Of a stretch of 11,983 bases of DNA, positions 5,646 through 11,983 are shown piece after piece (position 1 is the stretch's first letter; each line of letters begins with the position of its first letter). The stretch covers positions 1 through 11,983 of the forward strand of contig CAAEDU010000033.1 of the NCBI GenBank assembly GCA_900754695.1. The letters are read 5' to 3'. The stretch comes from Clostridia bacterium (GTDB lineage: Bacteria; Bacillota; Clostridia; Christensenellales; CAG-917). The notes below the pieces were generated by a model that was given only the letters and a program-made list of their open reading frames with translations, was not told where the DNA came from and did no database searches. Both the position numbers and the translations under genes were made by a program.

Positions 5646-5728
5646 AGTTTACCTCCTCTGACCAGTCTCGCCGTCGTGGTGACGGAAACTCCGTGCTTAA
5701 ACGACCACTTCCGAGCGGCTCGACATCC
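5646..5728 (-). promoter_or_regulatory. Structured leader of the rplU operon, candidate L21 leader
   Basis: Between the promoter and the rplU start the transcript can form a hairpin with inner arms 5682-5686 (ACGGA) and 5690-5694 (TCCGT). These are enclosed by either 5676-5679 (GTGG) with 5705-5708 (CCAC), or 5673-5677 (GTCGT) with 5701-5705 (ACGAC). The two outer pairings overlap and exclude each other. L21 operons in Firmicutes are known to carry leader RNA elements, so autogenous control is plausible. I cannot match this to a defined family by eye. Confidence 0.4.
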
Positions 5729-5757
5729 ACTTTACCAAAAAACCGCCCCTCTGTCAA
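5729..5757 (-). promoter_or_regulatory. Strong promoter of the rplU-prp-rpmA operon
   Basis: On the minus strand a perfect -35 TTGACA (5757-5752) is followed by exactly 17 bases and TAAAGT (5734-5729), four of six -10 positions. A T6 run lies in the spacer. Transcription should begin near 5722. This is the best sigma-A type promoter in the window, as expected for ribosomal protein genes. Confidence 0.85.
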
Positions 5758-5934
5758 ACGAATTTCGCAATATTATATATAATACGCACATATGCGCGCA
5801 CGCACCCATCCCCCGCCCCGAAAATCCGCGCCTCTCCCCTGCCCGCCGCTTTTCCGCTCATTGCCCGCACCCCGCGCCGACTTTGAGCCGCCCACTCCCG
5901 AACAGCTGCCGCCTTTCCCTCTGCCAACACACGC
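5758..5934. other. Non-coding gap between the transporter terminator and the rplU promoter
   Basis: Nothing coding is supported here. Next to the rplU promoter is an AT-rich stretch with the perfect palindrome TATTATATATAATA (5771-5784). It is followed by a run of strictly alternating purines and pyrimidines at 5782-5805, of the kind that can adopt Z-DNA. The remainder (about 5806-5934) is a C-rich, pyrimidine-heavy plus strand without ribosome binding sites or recognisable protein in any frame. Confidence 0.5.
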
Positions 5935-5958
5935 AAAAGGAGTGCCCGAAGGCACTCC
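5935..5958 (-). terminator. Intrinsic terminator of the xpt-BMP transporter operon
   Basis: On the minus strand a perfect 8-bp stem GGAGTGCC / GGCACTCC with the stable loop TTCG (arms 5958-5951 and 5946-5939) is followed directly by TTTT (5938-5935). It begins 62 bases after the stop of the last permease gene. Confidence 0.88.
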
Positions 5959-6020
5959 CTTATGTGCTGTATGCCACGGCGCACCGCGCCGTTTTCCCGC
6001 ATCTAAGCGGACGGATCGCG

Positions 6021-6971
6021 CTATCGCTCCTCTCGGAAGTAACTCAGCCCCAACGCCGCCGGCGGCTGGCTCTCGCGCCTGCTCACGATGCTGGTGATGA
6101 CCAGCACGACGATGGTGACGAGGTACGGGATCATCTTGATGACCTCGCGCTCCGCAAACGACACGCTGACATAGTTGGGCATAAGGTACAGCATGCTGAA
6201 CAGTATGGAGCCGAGGATAGCCCAGTTGGGACGCCACACCGTGAAGATGACGAGTGCGACCGCCATCCACCCGAACTTGTCGATGGAATACTCCACGCTG
6301 CCGCCGAGGTAGTCCATGATGTAAAAGAGTCCGCCCAAACCCGCGATCATGCTGCCGATGAGCGTCGCCGCGTACTTGTAGTTGGTGACGGAGATGCCCG
6401 CAGCGTCCGCGGTGGCAGGGTTCTCGCCCACAGCGCGGAGATTGAGACCTACCCTTGTCTTTTTGATGACGACGGCGGCGATCACCGCGATTATTATCGC
6501 AATATACACCAAGCAGCCGTAGGAGAGAAAGATGGTGGTGAACCAGTTGTGTTCCTCAATCGGGAAGGACTGAGTAAAATAGTTGCTGATCGTGCTGAAC
6601 CCCATCGTCTGCGCCCTGCCCCCGAAGAAGCTGAGGAAGCCGATGCCGAATGTGGTGAGCGCGAGACCGCTGACATTCTGATTGCAGCGGAGAGTCGCGG
6701 TGAGCACGCAGTAGATGAGTCCGCCGAGAGCCGAGAACAGCAGACAGAACAATATGGGTACGAGCGTCGCTCCCCACGGCTCTATGCCCGTCGTTCCGAC
6801 CATGCCGACATAGGCGGATGCACCCATAATGCCTCCCGCCGCCCCCATGCACATGACGCCGGGGATGCCGAGGTTGAGGTTGCCGGACTTCTCGGTGAGC
6901 GTCTCACCTACGGAACCGAAGAGGAATATCGTACTGAATCTTATCGAACTCTGAAGAAATGTCAGAAACAT
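6021..6971 (-). CDS. BMP-type nucleoside ABC transporter permease 2 (NupQ-like)
   Basis: This 316-residue integral membrane protein belongs to the BPD_transp_2 family and is the second permease of a BMP-type ABC importer (as NupQ/YufQ). About eight hydrophobic segments can be read. EKSGNLNLGIPGVMCMGAAGG (27-47) matches the family's 'xGxxNxGxEGxM' block after the first helices. VGENPATADAAGISVTNYKY is the cytoplasmic coupling loop that contacts the ATPase. The ATG shares one base with the stop of the first permease (TAATG at 6969-6973), with GGAGGTGA in the end of that gene. It is the last gene of the operon. Linkage to xpt suggests purine nucleosides as cargo, but the substrate cannot be read from this subunit. 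Confidence 0.93.
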   Translation of the reverse strand: MFLTFLQSSIRFSTIFLFGSVGETLTEKSGNLNLGIPGVMCMGAAGGIMGASAYVGMVGTTGIEPWGATLVPILFCLLFSALGGLIYCVLTATLRCNQNVSGLALTTFGIGFLSFFGGRAQTMGFSTISNYFTQSFPIEEHNWFTTIFLSYGCLVYIAIIIAVIAAVVIKKTRVGLNLRAVGENPATADAAGISVTNYKYAATLIGSMIAGLGGLFYIMDYLGGSVEYSIDKFGWMAVALVIFTVWRPNWAILGSILFSMLYLMPNYVSVSFAEREVIKMIPYLVTIVVLVITSIVSRRESQPPAALGLSYFREER

Positions 6972-8089
6972 TACGCAGTCACCTCCTCAACGGAATTTTC
7001 TTCCTTCTTCTTCCTCGGACGGAACTTGATCTTATAGTTGATGAAGAACTCGCACCCTATGACAAGGAAGAAGAATATGCCGGTGATGATGTCGGAGAAC
7101 GCATCACCTATGCCGATCTGTGTCGCAACGAACCGCGCACCTTGATCTATGAACACATAAAGCAGCGAAGTGAACGCCATTGCGGGCGGGCTGAACTTGC
7201 CGAGCCATGCGACAAGGATGGCGGTAAAACCTCTGCCGTCCACGGTGTTTGTGGACAATGTGAAAGAAGTACCGCCGACGAGGAGAAGCCCCGCAAGCCC
7301 GCACAGCGCGCCCGAAAGCACCATCGTGCGGATGATGACCTTCTTGACATTGATGCCGACATACTTTGCGGTGTTCTCGCTCTCGCCCACGACTGATATC
7401 TCGTAGCCGTGTTTGCTGAAACGGAAGTAGAGGAACATCACCACCACCGCAATGGCGACAAGGATGATGTTCAGGACGTAACGCTGACCGCCTATCAGGG
7501 GAAAGTGGCCGTAAGGCAACGATCCCAGCACGCCGGACCCGCTGGACACCCACGAGAAAATGCAGATGGCGACAAGCTGCATGGCGACATAGTTCATCAT
7601 CAGGGTGAAGAGCGTCTCATTGGTGCGCCACTTTGCCTTGAAGATGGCGGGGATGACTGCCCAAACAATGCTGAACGCCACACTGGCGAGGAACATGATG
7701 AAGACAAGCAAAGAGTCGTCTATCTTCCCGCCGAGATACTGTATGCACACCACACAGCCGAGACCGCCCATCAACACCTGCCCTTCCGCGCCGATGTTCC
7801 AGAACTTCATCTTGAACGCGGGAGCGACGGCGAGAGCTATGCACAGCAATATAGCCGTATTCTGAAAGAGGTTGAGTATCCTTCTCGGCGTGCCGAAGAT
7901 GCCCTCGAACAATCCCGAAAAGAATGTCCCGAACGCGCTGCCTCCACCGAGGATCGCGCTGACGACGGCACTTATCAAAATGGCTATCACCACTGCGGCG
8001 ATGCGTATTCCCCACGCCTTCCAACGCGATACGTTGTCCTTTTTGACTATGCGGAAGAAAGGTTCTCTGTCCGTCTTTATGTTAGCCAT
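6971..8089 (-). CDS. BMP-type nucleoside ABC transporter permease 1 (NupP-like)
   Basis: This 372-residue membrane protein is the first permease of the BMP-type importer (BPD_transp_2 family, as NupP/YufP). A polar N-terminus of about 25 residues precedes the first helix (about 27-48). Diagnostic blocks are KFWNIGAEGQVLMGG, RTNETLFTLMMNYVA and the coupling loop VGESENTAKYVGINVKK. Eight to ten hydrophobic segments are visible, and the tail is basic then acidic (RPRKKKEENSVEEVTA). The start overlaps the end of the ATPase gene by 8 bases (8082-8089), with GGAGGTGAAGA before the ATG, so the two are translationally coupled. Together with the next permease it would form the heterodimeric channel. 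Confidence 0.93.
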   Translation of the reverse strand: MANIKTDREPFFRIVKKDNVSRWKAWGIRIAAVVIAILISAVVSAILGGGSAFGTFFSGLFEGIFGTPRRILNLFQNTAILLCIALAVAPAFKMKFWNIGAEGQVLMGGLGCVVCIQYLGGKIDDSLLVFIMFLASVAFSIVWAVIPAIFKAKWRTNETLFTLMMNYVAMQLVAICIFSWVSSGSGVLGSLPYGHFPLIGGQRYVLNIILVAIAVVVMFLYFRFSKHGYEISVVGESENTAKYVGINVKKVIIRTMVLSGALCGLAGLLLVGGTSFTLSTNTVDGRGFTAILVAWLGKFSPPAMAFTSLLYVFIDQGARFVATQIGIGDAFSDIITGIFFFLVIGCEFFINYKIKFRPRKKKEENSVEEVTA

Positions 8090-9860
8090 TCTTCACCTCC
8101 TCTCCCGCTGCCGCAGAAAGGGAATCCGTCATCATGAGACCGATGGTCTCCTTGTTCGTCGTCCTGCCGTCCACTATGCCCGTGACCTTGCCCGCGCAGA
8201 TGACCATGATCCTGTCGCAAAGCTCGATGAGCACGTCGAGGTCCTCGCCGACATAGATGACGGCAACGCCGCTCTCCTTCTGTTCGTTGAGCAGATTGTA
8301 GATGGTGTAAGAGCTGTTGATGTCCAGCCCGCGCACCGGGTATGCTGCCATGAACACGGTGGGCGCGGCTGCGATCTCACGCCCAACCAACACCTTTTGG
8401 ATGTTGCCGCCCGAGAGCCTGCGCACGGGGGTGTGCGTGGAGGGCGTGACCACCTCAAGCTCCTTTATGATCCTCTCCGCAAGCTGCCTGGGGCGTTTGC
8501 GGTCGAGGACGAGAGGCACGTTGACGGTGTGTTTTTTGTCGATCTTTACGGGAATGCCGCGCTTGTAGCTGCGGAGCATCATATTGTCGATGATGTCCAT
8601 GCTGCCGACAAGCCCCATGCCCAGCCTGTCCTCAGGGACGAAGGAAAGCCTGACGCCGAGCTCGCGGATCTTGGCGGGCGACTTCTTGACGAGATTCTCG
8701 TCCTTGCCCGTCGCGGGATCGTGATAGATGATGGTGCCCTTTGAGGGACGCAGCAAGCCGGCTATGGTCTCGAGGAGCTCCCTCTGTCCGCTGCCCGCGA
8801 TGCCCGCGATGCCGAGGATCTCTCCCGAGCGCGCAGTAAAACTCACGTCTTTCAGCTTCTGCACGCCCTCGTGATCGGTGAAGGAGAGCCCCTCCACTGT
8901 CAGCCTCTCCTCGCACCCGACGGGATCTCCGCGGTGGATGTTGAGATCGGTCTTTCTGCCCACCATCATGTCGGTGAGTTGCGGGATCGAGGTTTCAGCG
9001 GTGTTGACCGCACCGATAAACTCCCCTTTTCGGAGAACTGCGACGCGGTCGCTGATCTCCATCACCTCGTTGAGTTTGTGGGTGATGATGATTATGCTCT
9101 TGCCGTCCTCACGCATGTTGCGCAGCACGTCAAAAAGCTTTTCCGTCTCCTGCGGAGTGAGCACCGCGGTGGGCTCGTCCAGGATGAGGATGTCCGCCCC
9201 GCGATAGAGCACTTTTATGATCTCGACAGTCTGCTTCTCACTCACGGACATGTCGTAAATCTTCTTGTTAAGGTCGATGTCGAAGCCGTACTTGGCTGCG
9301 ATCTCGCGCGCCTTCTGCCCTCTCTTGCGGGGCAGCCAGTTGAATTGCGCCTTTTTGAAAAGTTTGATGACGGGCAGCACCGCGGTGCGGAGAGCGAGTT
9401 TCGCCCTGCCCGCCTTGGTGTCGGTGGCGCGCACCGTCTTGACGGGAGCTTCCGCGTCGTCGTTGTCCACGATGTAACGCGGCTCCTCCGCCTCCTCTTT
9501 GAGTTCCGCCGCACGCTCTTTCACGCTGAATCGCGGCATCTTCTCGCCGAGCAGGATGTTGTCCAGCGCGGTGAAAACGTCCACCAGCTTGAAGTGCTGG
9601 TGCACCATGCCGATCTTATAGCGGTAAGCGTCTCGCGGCGAGCGGATGACGACAGGCTCGCCCTCGATGACGATCTCTCCTTCATCCGGGAAATAGATGC
9701 CCGAGAGCATATTCATAAGGGTGGTCTTGCCGCTGCCGTTCTCGCCGAGGAGTGACAAGATCTCACCTTCATAGACGGTGAGATCCACACCCTTATTGGC
9801 AGCGACATCTCCGAAAAACTTGGAGATGCCCTTCATTTGCACAGCTACGGGTTTTGCCAT
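8082..9860 (-). CDS. BMP-type nucleoside ABC transporter ATP-binding protein, tandem domains (NupO-like)
   Basis: This 592-residue protein has two fused ABC ATPase domains. Domain 1 has Walker A GENGSGKT (39-46), Q-loop region MVHQHF (85-90), signature-like MSVSEKQ (204-210) and Walker B ILILDEP (224-230). Domain 2 has the degenerate Walker A GIAGSGQRE (353-361), a clear signature LSGGNIQK (482-489) and a weak Walker B, FMAAYPVRGLD. The weak second site is usual for this family. Relatives are nearer 510 residues. The excess is mainly an insertion of about 60 residues (roughly 121-180) in domain 1, between NILLG and YGFDID. ATG 9860 is chosen over an in-frame ATG at 9932 because GGAGGAAGG precedes it and homology begins there. 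Two hairpins separate it from the lipoprotein gene. Confidence 0.94.
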   Translation of the reverse strand: MAKPVAVQMKGISKFFGDVAANKGVDLTVYEGEILSLLGENGSGKTTLMNMLSGIYFPDEGEIVIEGEPVVIRSPRDAYRYKIGMVHQHFKLVDVFTALDNILLGEKMPRFSVKERAAELKEEAEEPRYIVDNDDAEAPVKTVRATDTKAGRAKLALRTAVLPVIKLFKKAQFNWLPRKRGQKAREIAAKYGFDIDLNKKIYDMSVSEKQTVEIIKVLYRGADILILDEPTAVLTPQETEKLFDVLRNMREDGKSIIIITHKLNEVMEISDRVAVLRKGEFIGAVNTAETSIPQLTDMMVGRKTDLNIHRGDPVGCEERLTVEGLSFTDHEGVQKLKDVSFTARSGEILGIAGIAGSGQRELLETIAGLLRPSKGTIIYHDPATGKDENLVKKSPAKIRELGVRLSFVPEDRLGMGLVGSMDIIDNMMLRSYKRGIPVKIDKKHTVNVPLVLDRKRPRQLAERIIKELEVVTPSTHTPVRRLSGGNIQKVLVGREIAAAPTVFMAAYPVRGLDINSSYTIYNLLNEQKESGVAVIYVGEDLDVLIELCDRIMVICAGKVTGIVDGRTTNKETIGLMMTDSLSAAAGEEVKNG

Positions 9861-9878
9861 GCCTTCCTCCGTTTTTAG

Positions 9879-9928
9879 AGCGCGGGAAACGCGCTTTATG
9901 AGAGCGGAGCGCAAGCGCGCTCCGCTCT
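9879..9928 (-). promoter_or_regulatory. Tandem intercistronic hairpins between the lipoprotein and ATPase genes
   Basis: The first hairpin met by the transcript is a perfect 12-bp stem AGAGCGGAGCGC / GCGCTCCGCTCT with a 4-base loop (arms 9928-9917 and 9912-9901). The second has arms AGCGCG / CGCGCT around 5 bases (9895-9879). It is followed by TCTAAAAA, not a T-run, so full termination is unlikely. Such structures after binding-protein genes commonly protect the upstream message and lower expression of the membrane genes. That role is inferred here. Confidence 0.7.
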
Positions 9929-9944
9929 GCAATGTGCGTCTTAA

Positions 9945-11186
9945 TTAGTTGTTGACCTCGGTGATGCCGTCGATCCTCACATCGAAGTAAGGAGCGGAAC
10001 GGAAACCGTCGGCAGACTCCGCAAAGTAAGTCACGCCGTTCTCGGTCTTGATGACCTGAGTGTCGGGGATGGGGTTCGTGGGATCGGGATCGGGATGCAC
10101 ATCCGCCATATACTCGGTGAGCATCTTGCCATCCACGGTGAAGGTAGCGCAATCGAACACCTTGAGGGTGCCTGCCTTCAAAGCCGCCTCGGCTGCCGCA
10201 ACGGCATCTTTCGCTGCCTGGGACACGCCCGCACCGAACTCGAGGACCTTGACGGAATCGGTGGCAAAGGTGCCCGTCCAGTCATCCGCGATCTCCGTAC
10301 CGTTTCTCATGCATTCCACGAGATAGGTGTAATAAGGAGTCCAGTTGATCCTGGAGCCGACAAGGTAGGTGTTGGGGCACTGTGTGCCGGTGGCGAGGTT
10401 GTACGTCACGTTGGGGACGCCGGCTTCTTCGCAAGCGGTGGGCGCGCCCATGCTGTCCGCATGCTGGCTGATGAGGACACAGTCGTCTTCGATAAGAGCT
10501 TCCGCAGTGGATTTCTCCGCCGCCTCGTCATACCAGCTGCTGGTGTAACGGACTTCCATGGTCACAGTGGGGCAGACGGACTTCGCGCCGAGATAGAAGG
10601 AGGTGTAGCCGGAGACGACTTCCGCATAGGGGAACGCACCGACATAACCCATCTTCGCCTGATTCTCGTTGATCTTGCCCGCTTTGATCATCTCGTTGAG
10701 CTTGTGGCCCGCGACGATACCGGCGAGATAACGGCCTTCATAGATGGAGGCAAAACCGTTGTGGAAGTTGTCCAGCTTCTCGGTGTGAGCATGCGTACCG
10801 GTGGCATGTGCAAATTGAACATTGGGGAACTCCTTCGCAGCCTGCATCATATAAGTCTCGTGACCGAAGCTGTCCGCGAAGATGATGTCGCAGCCCTGAT
10901 CCACAAGGTCGGCAGCGGCGTCATAGCATTCGTTGCTTTCGGGGATACCGGTTTTGACGATAACTCTGACTTGGCTCTGCTCGGCAAGGTCTCTTGCTGC
11001 GTCGATGAAGTTCTTGTCATAAGTGCTGTTCTCATCATGCAGGCAGATCATACCGAACGTGATGTCGGCATCCTCGGGCCCGAAGATGAGCGTTCCGTCG
11101 CCATTGTCGTTGCACGCGGCGAGGCCGATCGCGACCGACACGACAAGTGCCATAACAAGCACGAGTGCCAGGATCTTTTTCTTCAT
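9945..11186 (-). CDS. BMP-family ABC transporter substrate-binding lipoprotein (NupN/BmpA/PnrA type)
   Basis: This 413-residue protein is the extracellular lipoprotein that captures the transporter's substrate. Residues 1-24 are a lipoprotein signal peptide (KKK, hydrophobic core, lipobox LAAC) with the lipidated cysteine at C25. The mature part follows the PBP1 BMP layout: DITFGMI early on, then KEFPNVQFAHATG, NFHNGFASIYEGRYLAGIVAG, AKMGYVGAFPYAEVV and VLISQHADSMG. The family binds purine nucleosides in the characterised cases PnrA and NupN. A longer than usual C-terminus (about 365-413, with DPDPTNPIPDT) follows the domain. GGAGGT precedes the ATG. The gene lies 33 bases after xpt, with only a tiny GCCGAAAGGC hairpin between, so both are probably in one operon. 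Confidence 0.95.
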   Translation of the reverse strand: MKKKILALVLVMALVVSVAIGLAACNDNGDGTLIFGPEDADITFGMICLHDENSTYDKNFIDAARDLAEQSQVRVIVKTGIPESNECYDAAADLVDQGCDIIFADSFGHETYMMQAAKEFPNVQFAHATGTHAHTEKLDNFHNGFASIYEGRYLAGIVAGHKLNEMIKAGKINENQAKMGYVGAFPYAEVVSGYTSFYLGAKSVCPTVTMEVRYTSSWYDEAAEKSTAEALIEDDCVLISQHADSMGAPTACEEAGVPNVTYNLATGTQCPNTYLVGSRINWTPYYTYLVECMRNGTEIADDWTGTFATDSVKVLEFGAGVSQAAKDAVAAAEAALKAGTLKVFDCATFTVDGKMLTEYMADVHPDPDPTNPIPDTQVIKTENGVTYFAESADGFRSAPYFDVRIDGITEVNN

Positions 11187-11219
11187 AAAAACCTCCGTAT
11201 TTTATGCCTTTCGGCTTTT

Positions 11220-11798
11220 TTACTGCTCTCTGAACACGATGGTCCCGTCGTCGGACATCTTCTCGATGATGGCGAGGGACTTCACGTCATAACCCTCGGC
11301 GCGGAGACCGTCTCCCCCGCCCTGGAAGCCCTTCTCGATCGCCGCCGCGCACCCGACCAGCGTCGCGCCCGCCTGATGCACCAGCGAGATAAGCCCGCGT
11401 AGCGCCTCGCCGTGCGCGAGAAAGTCGTCGATGATGAGCACCCTGTCCTCGGCGCGGAGATACTCCTTCTCCACAAAAACGGTGTTGACGTTGCCGTGGG
11501 TGTAACTCTTCACCTCTGCGGTGTAGCAATCGGAAGATATGTTGGAAGTCTTGGATTTCTTAGCAAAAAGCACCGGGGCGTGGAAGTGTCTTGCCGCATA
11601 GCAAGCGATCGCGATGCCCGATGCTTCGATGGTCATGAGTTTGGTGACGTTCTTGTCGCCGAAGAGCGCGTGGATCTCCTTTCCGATCTCCTCAAGAAGG
11701 CTGTCATCCACAAGATGATTGAGAAAGCCGCCCACTTTGAGCACCTCGCCCGGGAACACCTTCCCGTCGGCAAGGATGCGATCCTCCAGAAGTTTCAT
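11220..11798 (-). CDS. xpt: Xanthine phosphoribosyltransferase
   Basis: This 192-residue cytoplasmic enzyme converts xanthine and PRPP to XMP for purine salvage. It reads collinearly with Bacillus subtilis Xpt (about 194 residues). EVLKVGGFLNH (18-28) matches the start region, TIEASGIAIA (56-65) is the nucleobase/hood region, and VLIIDDFLAHGEA (120-132) is the PRPP-binding loop with the paired aspartates. The frame is open back to 11870, but those residues lie in a low-complexity leader. ATG 11798 gives MKLLEDRILADGKVFPGEVLK and has GGGGAGCGAGG just before it. It heads the transporter operon. In B. subtilis xpt is under a purine riboswitch; I see none here. Confidence 0.96.
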   Translation of the reverse strand: MKLLEDRILADGKVFPGEVLKVGGFLNHLVDDSLLEEIGKEIHALFGDKNVTKLMTIEASGIAIACYAARHFHAPVLFAKKSKTSNISSDCYTAEVKSYTHGNVNTVFVEKEYLRAEDRVLIIDDFLAHGEALRGLISLVHQAGATLVGCAAAIEKGFQGGGDGLRAEGYDVKSLAIIEKMSDDGTIVFREQ

Positions 11799-11830
11799 CC
11801 TCGCTCCCCGCGACCCGCGCAAGCCTAATT

Positions 11831-11849
11831 TATATACGCACGCGCGCGC
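11831..11849. repeat. Alternating purine-pyrimidine tract in the xpt leader
   Basis: Nineteen bases alternate strictly between purine and pyrimidine (TATATACGCA then CGCGCGCGC), a pattern able to form Z-DNA. A similar 24-base tract lies at 5782-5805 beside the rplU promoter. No regulatory role is shown. Confidence 0.4.
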
Positions 11850-11869
11850 CCGCTTAAAAGAATAAAACA

Positions 11870-11875
11870 ATTATA
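11870..11875 (-). promoter_or_regulatory. Possible -10 box of the xpt operon
   Basis: A perfect TATAAT is present on the minus strand about 72 bases before the xpt start. No good -35 lies at 16-19 bases upstream (the best candidate is a TTCGGG-like hexamer), so the promoter is weak, dependent on an activator, or elsewhere. Confidence 0.4.
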
Positions 11876-11946
11876 AAGTTTAAGACTCCCGCCCCGAACT
11901 AATAGCCCCATGGTGCTACAACATAATTCCCCATATTCCGCCCCTT

Positions 11947-11967
11947 GCGAGGGTGTTACACCCTCGC
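11947..11967. repeat. Perfect inverted repeat near the right edge
   Basis: GCGAGGGTG (11947-11955), TTA, CACCCTCGC (11959-11967) is a perfect 9-bp inverted repeat. Neither strand continues into a strong T-run, so it is a poor intrinsic terminator. It could be the end signal of a gene outside the window, or one copy of a dispersed intergenic repeat. Confidence 0.5.
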
Positions 11968-11983
11968 GCTACTTTCGCCGCCA

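Noticed and set aside
5754..6002. Small minus-strand gene between the transporter terminator and rplU
   Set aside because: The frame runs through both the terminator stem and the rplU -35 box, and its product is Arg/Ala/Gly-rich without any family likeness.
5271..7037. A very long open frame on the plus strand across rplU and the last permease
   Set aside because: It is antisense to well-supported genes, has biased low-complexity composition, crosses terminator and promoter, and shows no recognisable domain. GC-rich genes commonly leave such open frames.
9861..9932. N-terminal extension of the ABC ATPase from ATG 9932
   Set aside because: It would translate through the intercistronic hairpins. 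The ATG at 9860 has GGAGGAAGG at correct spacing and begins where homology begins.
10095..11402. Plus-strand open frame opposite the lipoprotein gene
   Set aside because: It is antisense to a lipoprotein with clear signal peptide and family motifs, and crosses the xpt-lipoprotein gap.
11799..11983. Purine riboswitch before xpt
   Set aside because: I looked on the minus strand for the conserved loop and junction blocks (such as TTTCTAC and CCGTAAAT). They are absent, and the space between the possible -10 box and the start is too short and of the wrong composition.
1..11983. CRISPR arrays, tRNA or rRNA genes, insertion sequences, phage genes
   Set aside because: No regularly spaced repeats, cloverleaf-like elements with conserved T-loop, transposase motifs or terminal repeats were seen on either strand.

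Overview
This window reads as part of a chromosome from a strictly anaerobic, GC-rich member of the Firmicutes (Clostridia in the broad sense). Four things support that. There is a ferredoxin-dependent four-subunit 2-oxoacid oxidoreductase. L27 carries the Firmicutes-type N-terminal extension next to its Prp protease. A BMP-type lipoprotein transporter is present. Almost every gene is preceded by a strong GGAGG-type ribosome binding site. Every gene I can support lies on the minus strand, so the window is transcribed from right to left. I found no RNA genes, CRISPR array, phage or insertion sequence.

In transcription order, the right end (about 11983 to 6021) is a purine salvage and nucleoside uptake operon. 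It holds xpt (xanthine phosphoribosyltransferase), a BMP-family substrate-binding lipoprotein, a double-domain ABC ATPase and two BPD_transp_2 permeases. The last three genes overlap or abut. The long gap between lipoprotein and ATPase holds two RNA hairpins, and the operon ends in a clear intrinsic terminator at 5935-5958. Next (5757 to 4697) is the ribosomal cluster rplU-prp-rpmA, with a near-consensus promoter, a structured leader and its own terminator. The obg gene that often follows rpmA is not there; an OGG-type DNA glycosylase (4502-3687) follows instead.

A NYN-domain protein of unknown role with an Ala/Pro-rich tail (3608-2955) has its own good promoter. The left part (2926 to 206) is a four-gene ferredoxin-alpha-beta-gamma operon for a 2-oxoacid:ferredoxin oxidoreductase. 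Its alpha subunit looks like the 2-ketoisovalerate (VorB) type. A perfect 12-bp inverted repeat abuts its -10 box, and the operon ends in a long composite terminator. The two edges (1-165 and 11876-11983) hold inverted repeats and no gene I can support.

Most of the window is ordinary housekeeping content. The points most worth a second look are the palindrome at the vor promoter, an insertion of about 60 residues in the first ATPase domain of the BMP transporter, the NYN protein with a changed first active-site motif, and the palindrome cluster and leftover reading frame between rpmA and the glycosylase. I did not find a convincing new multi-gene system.
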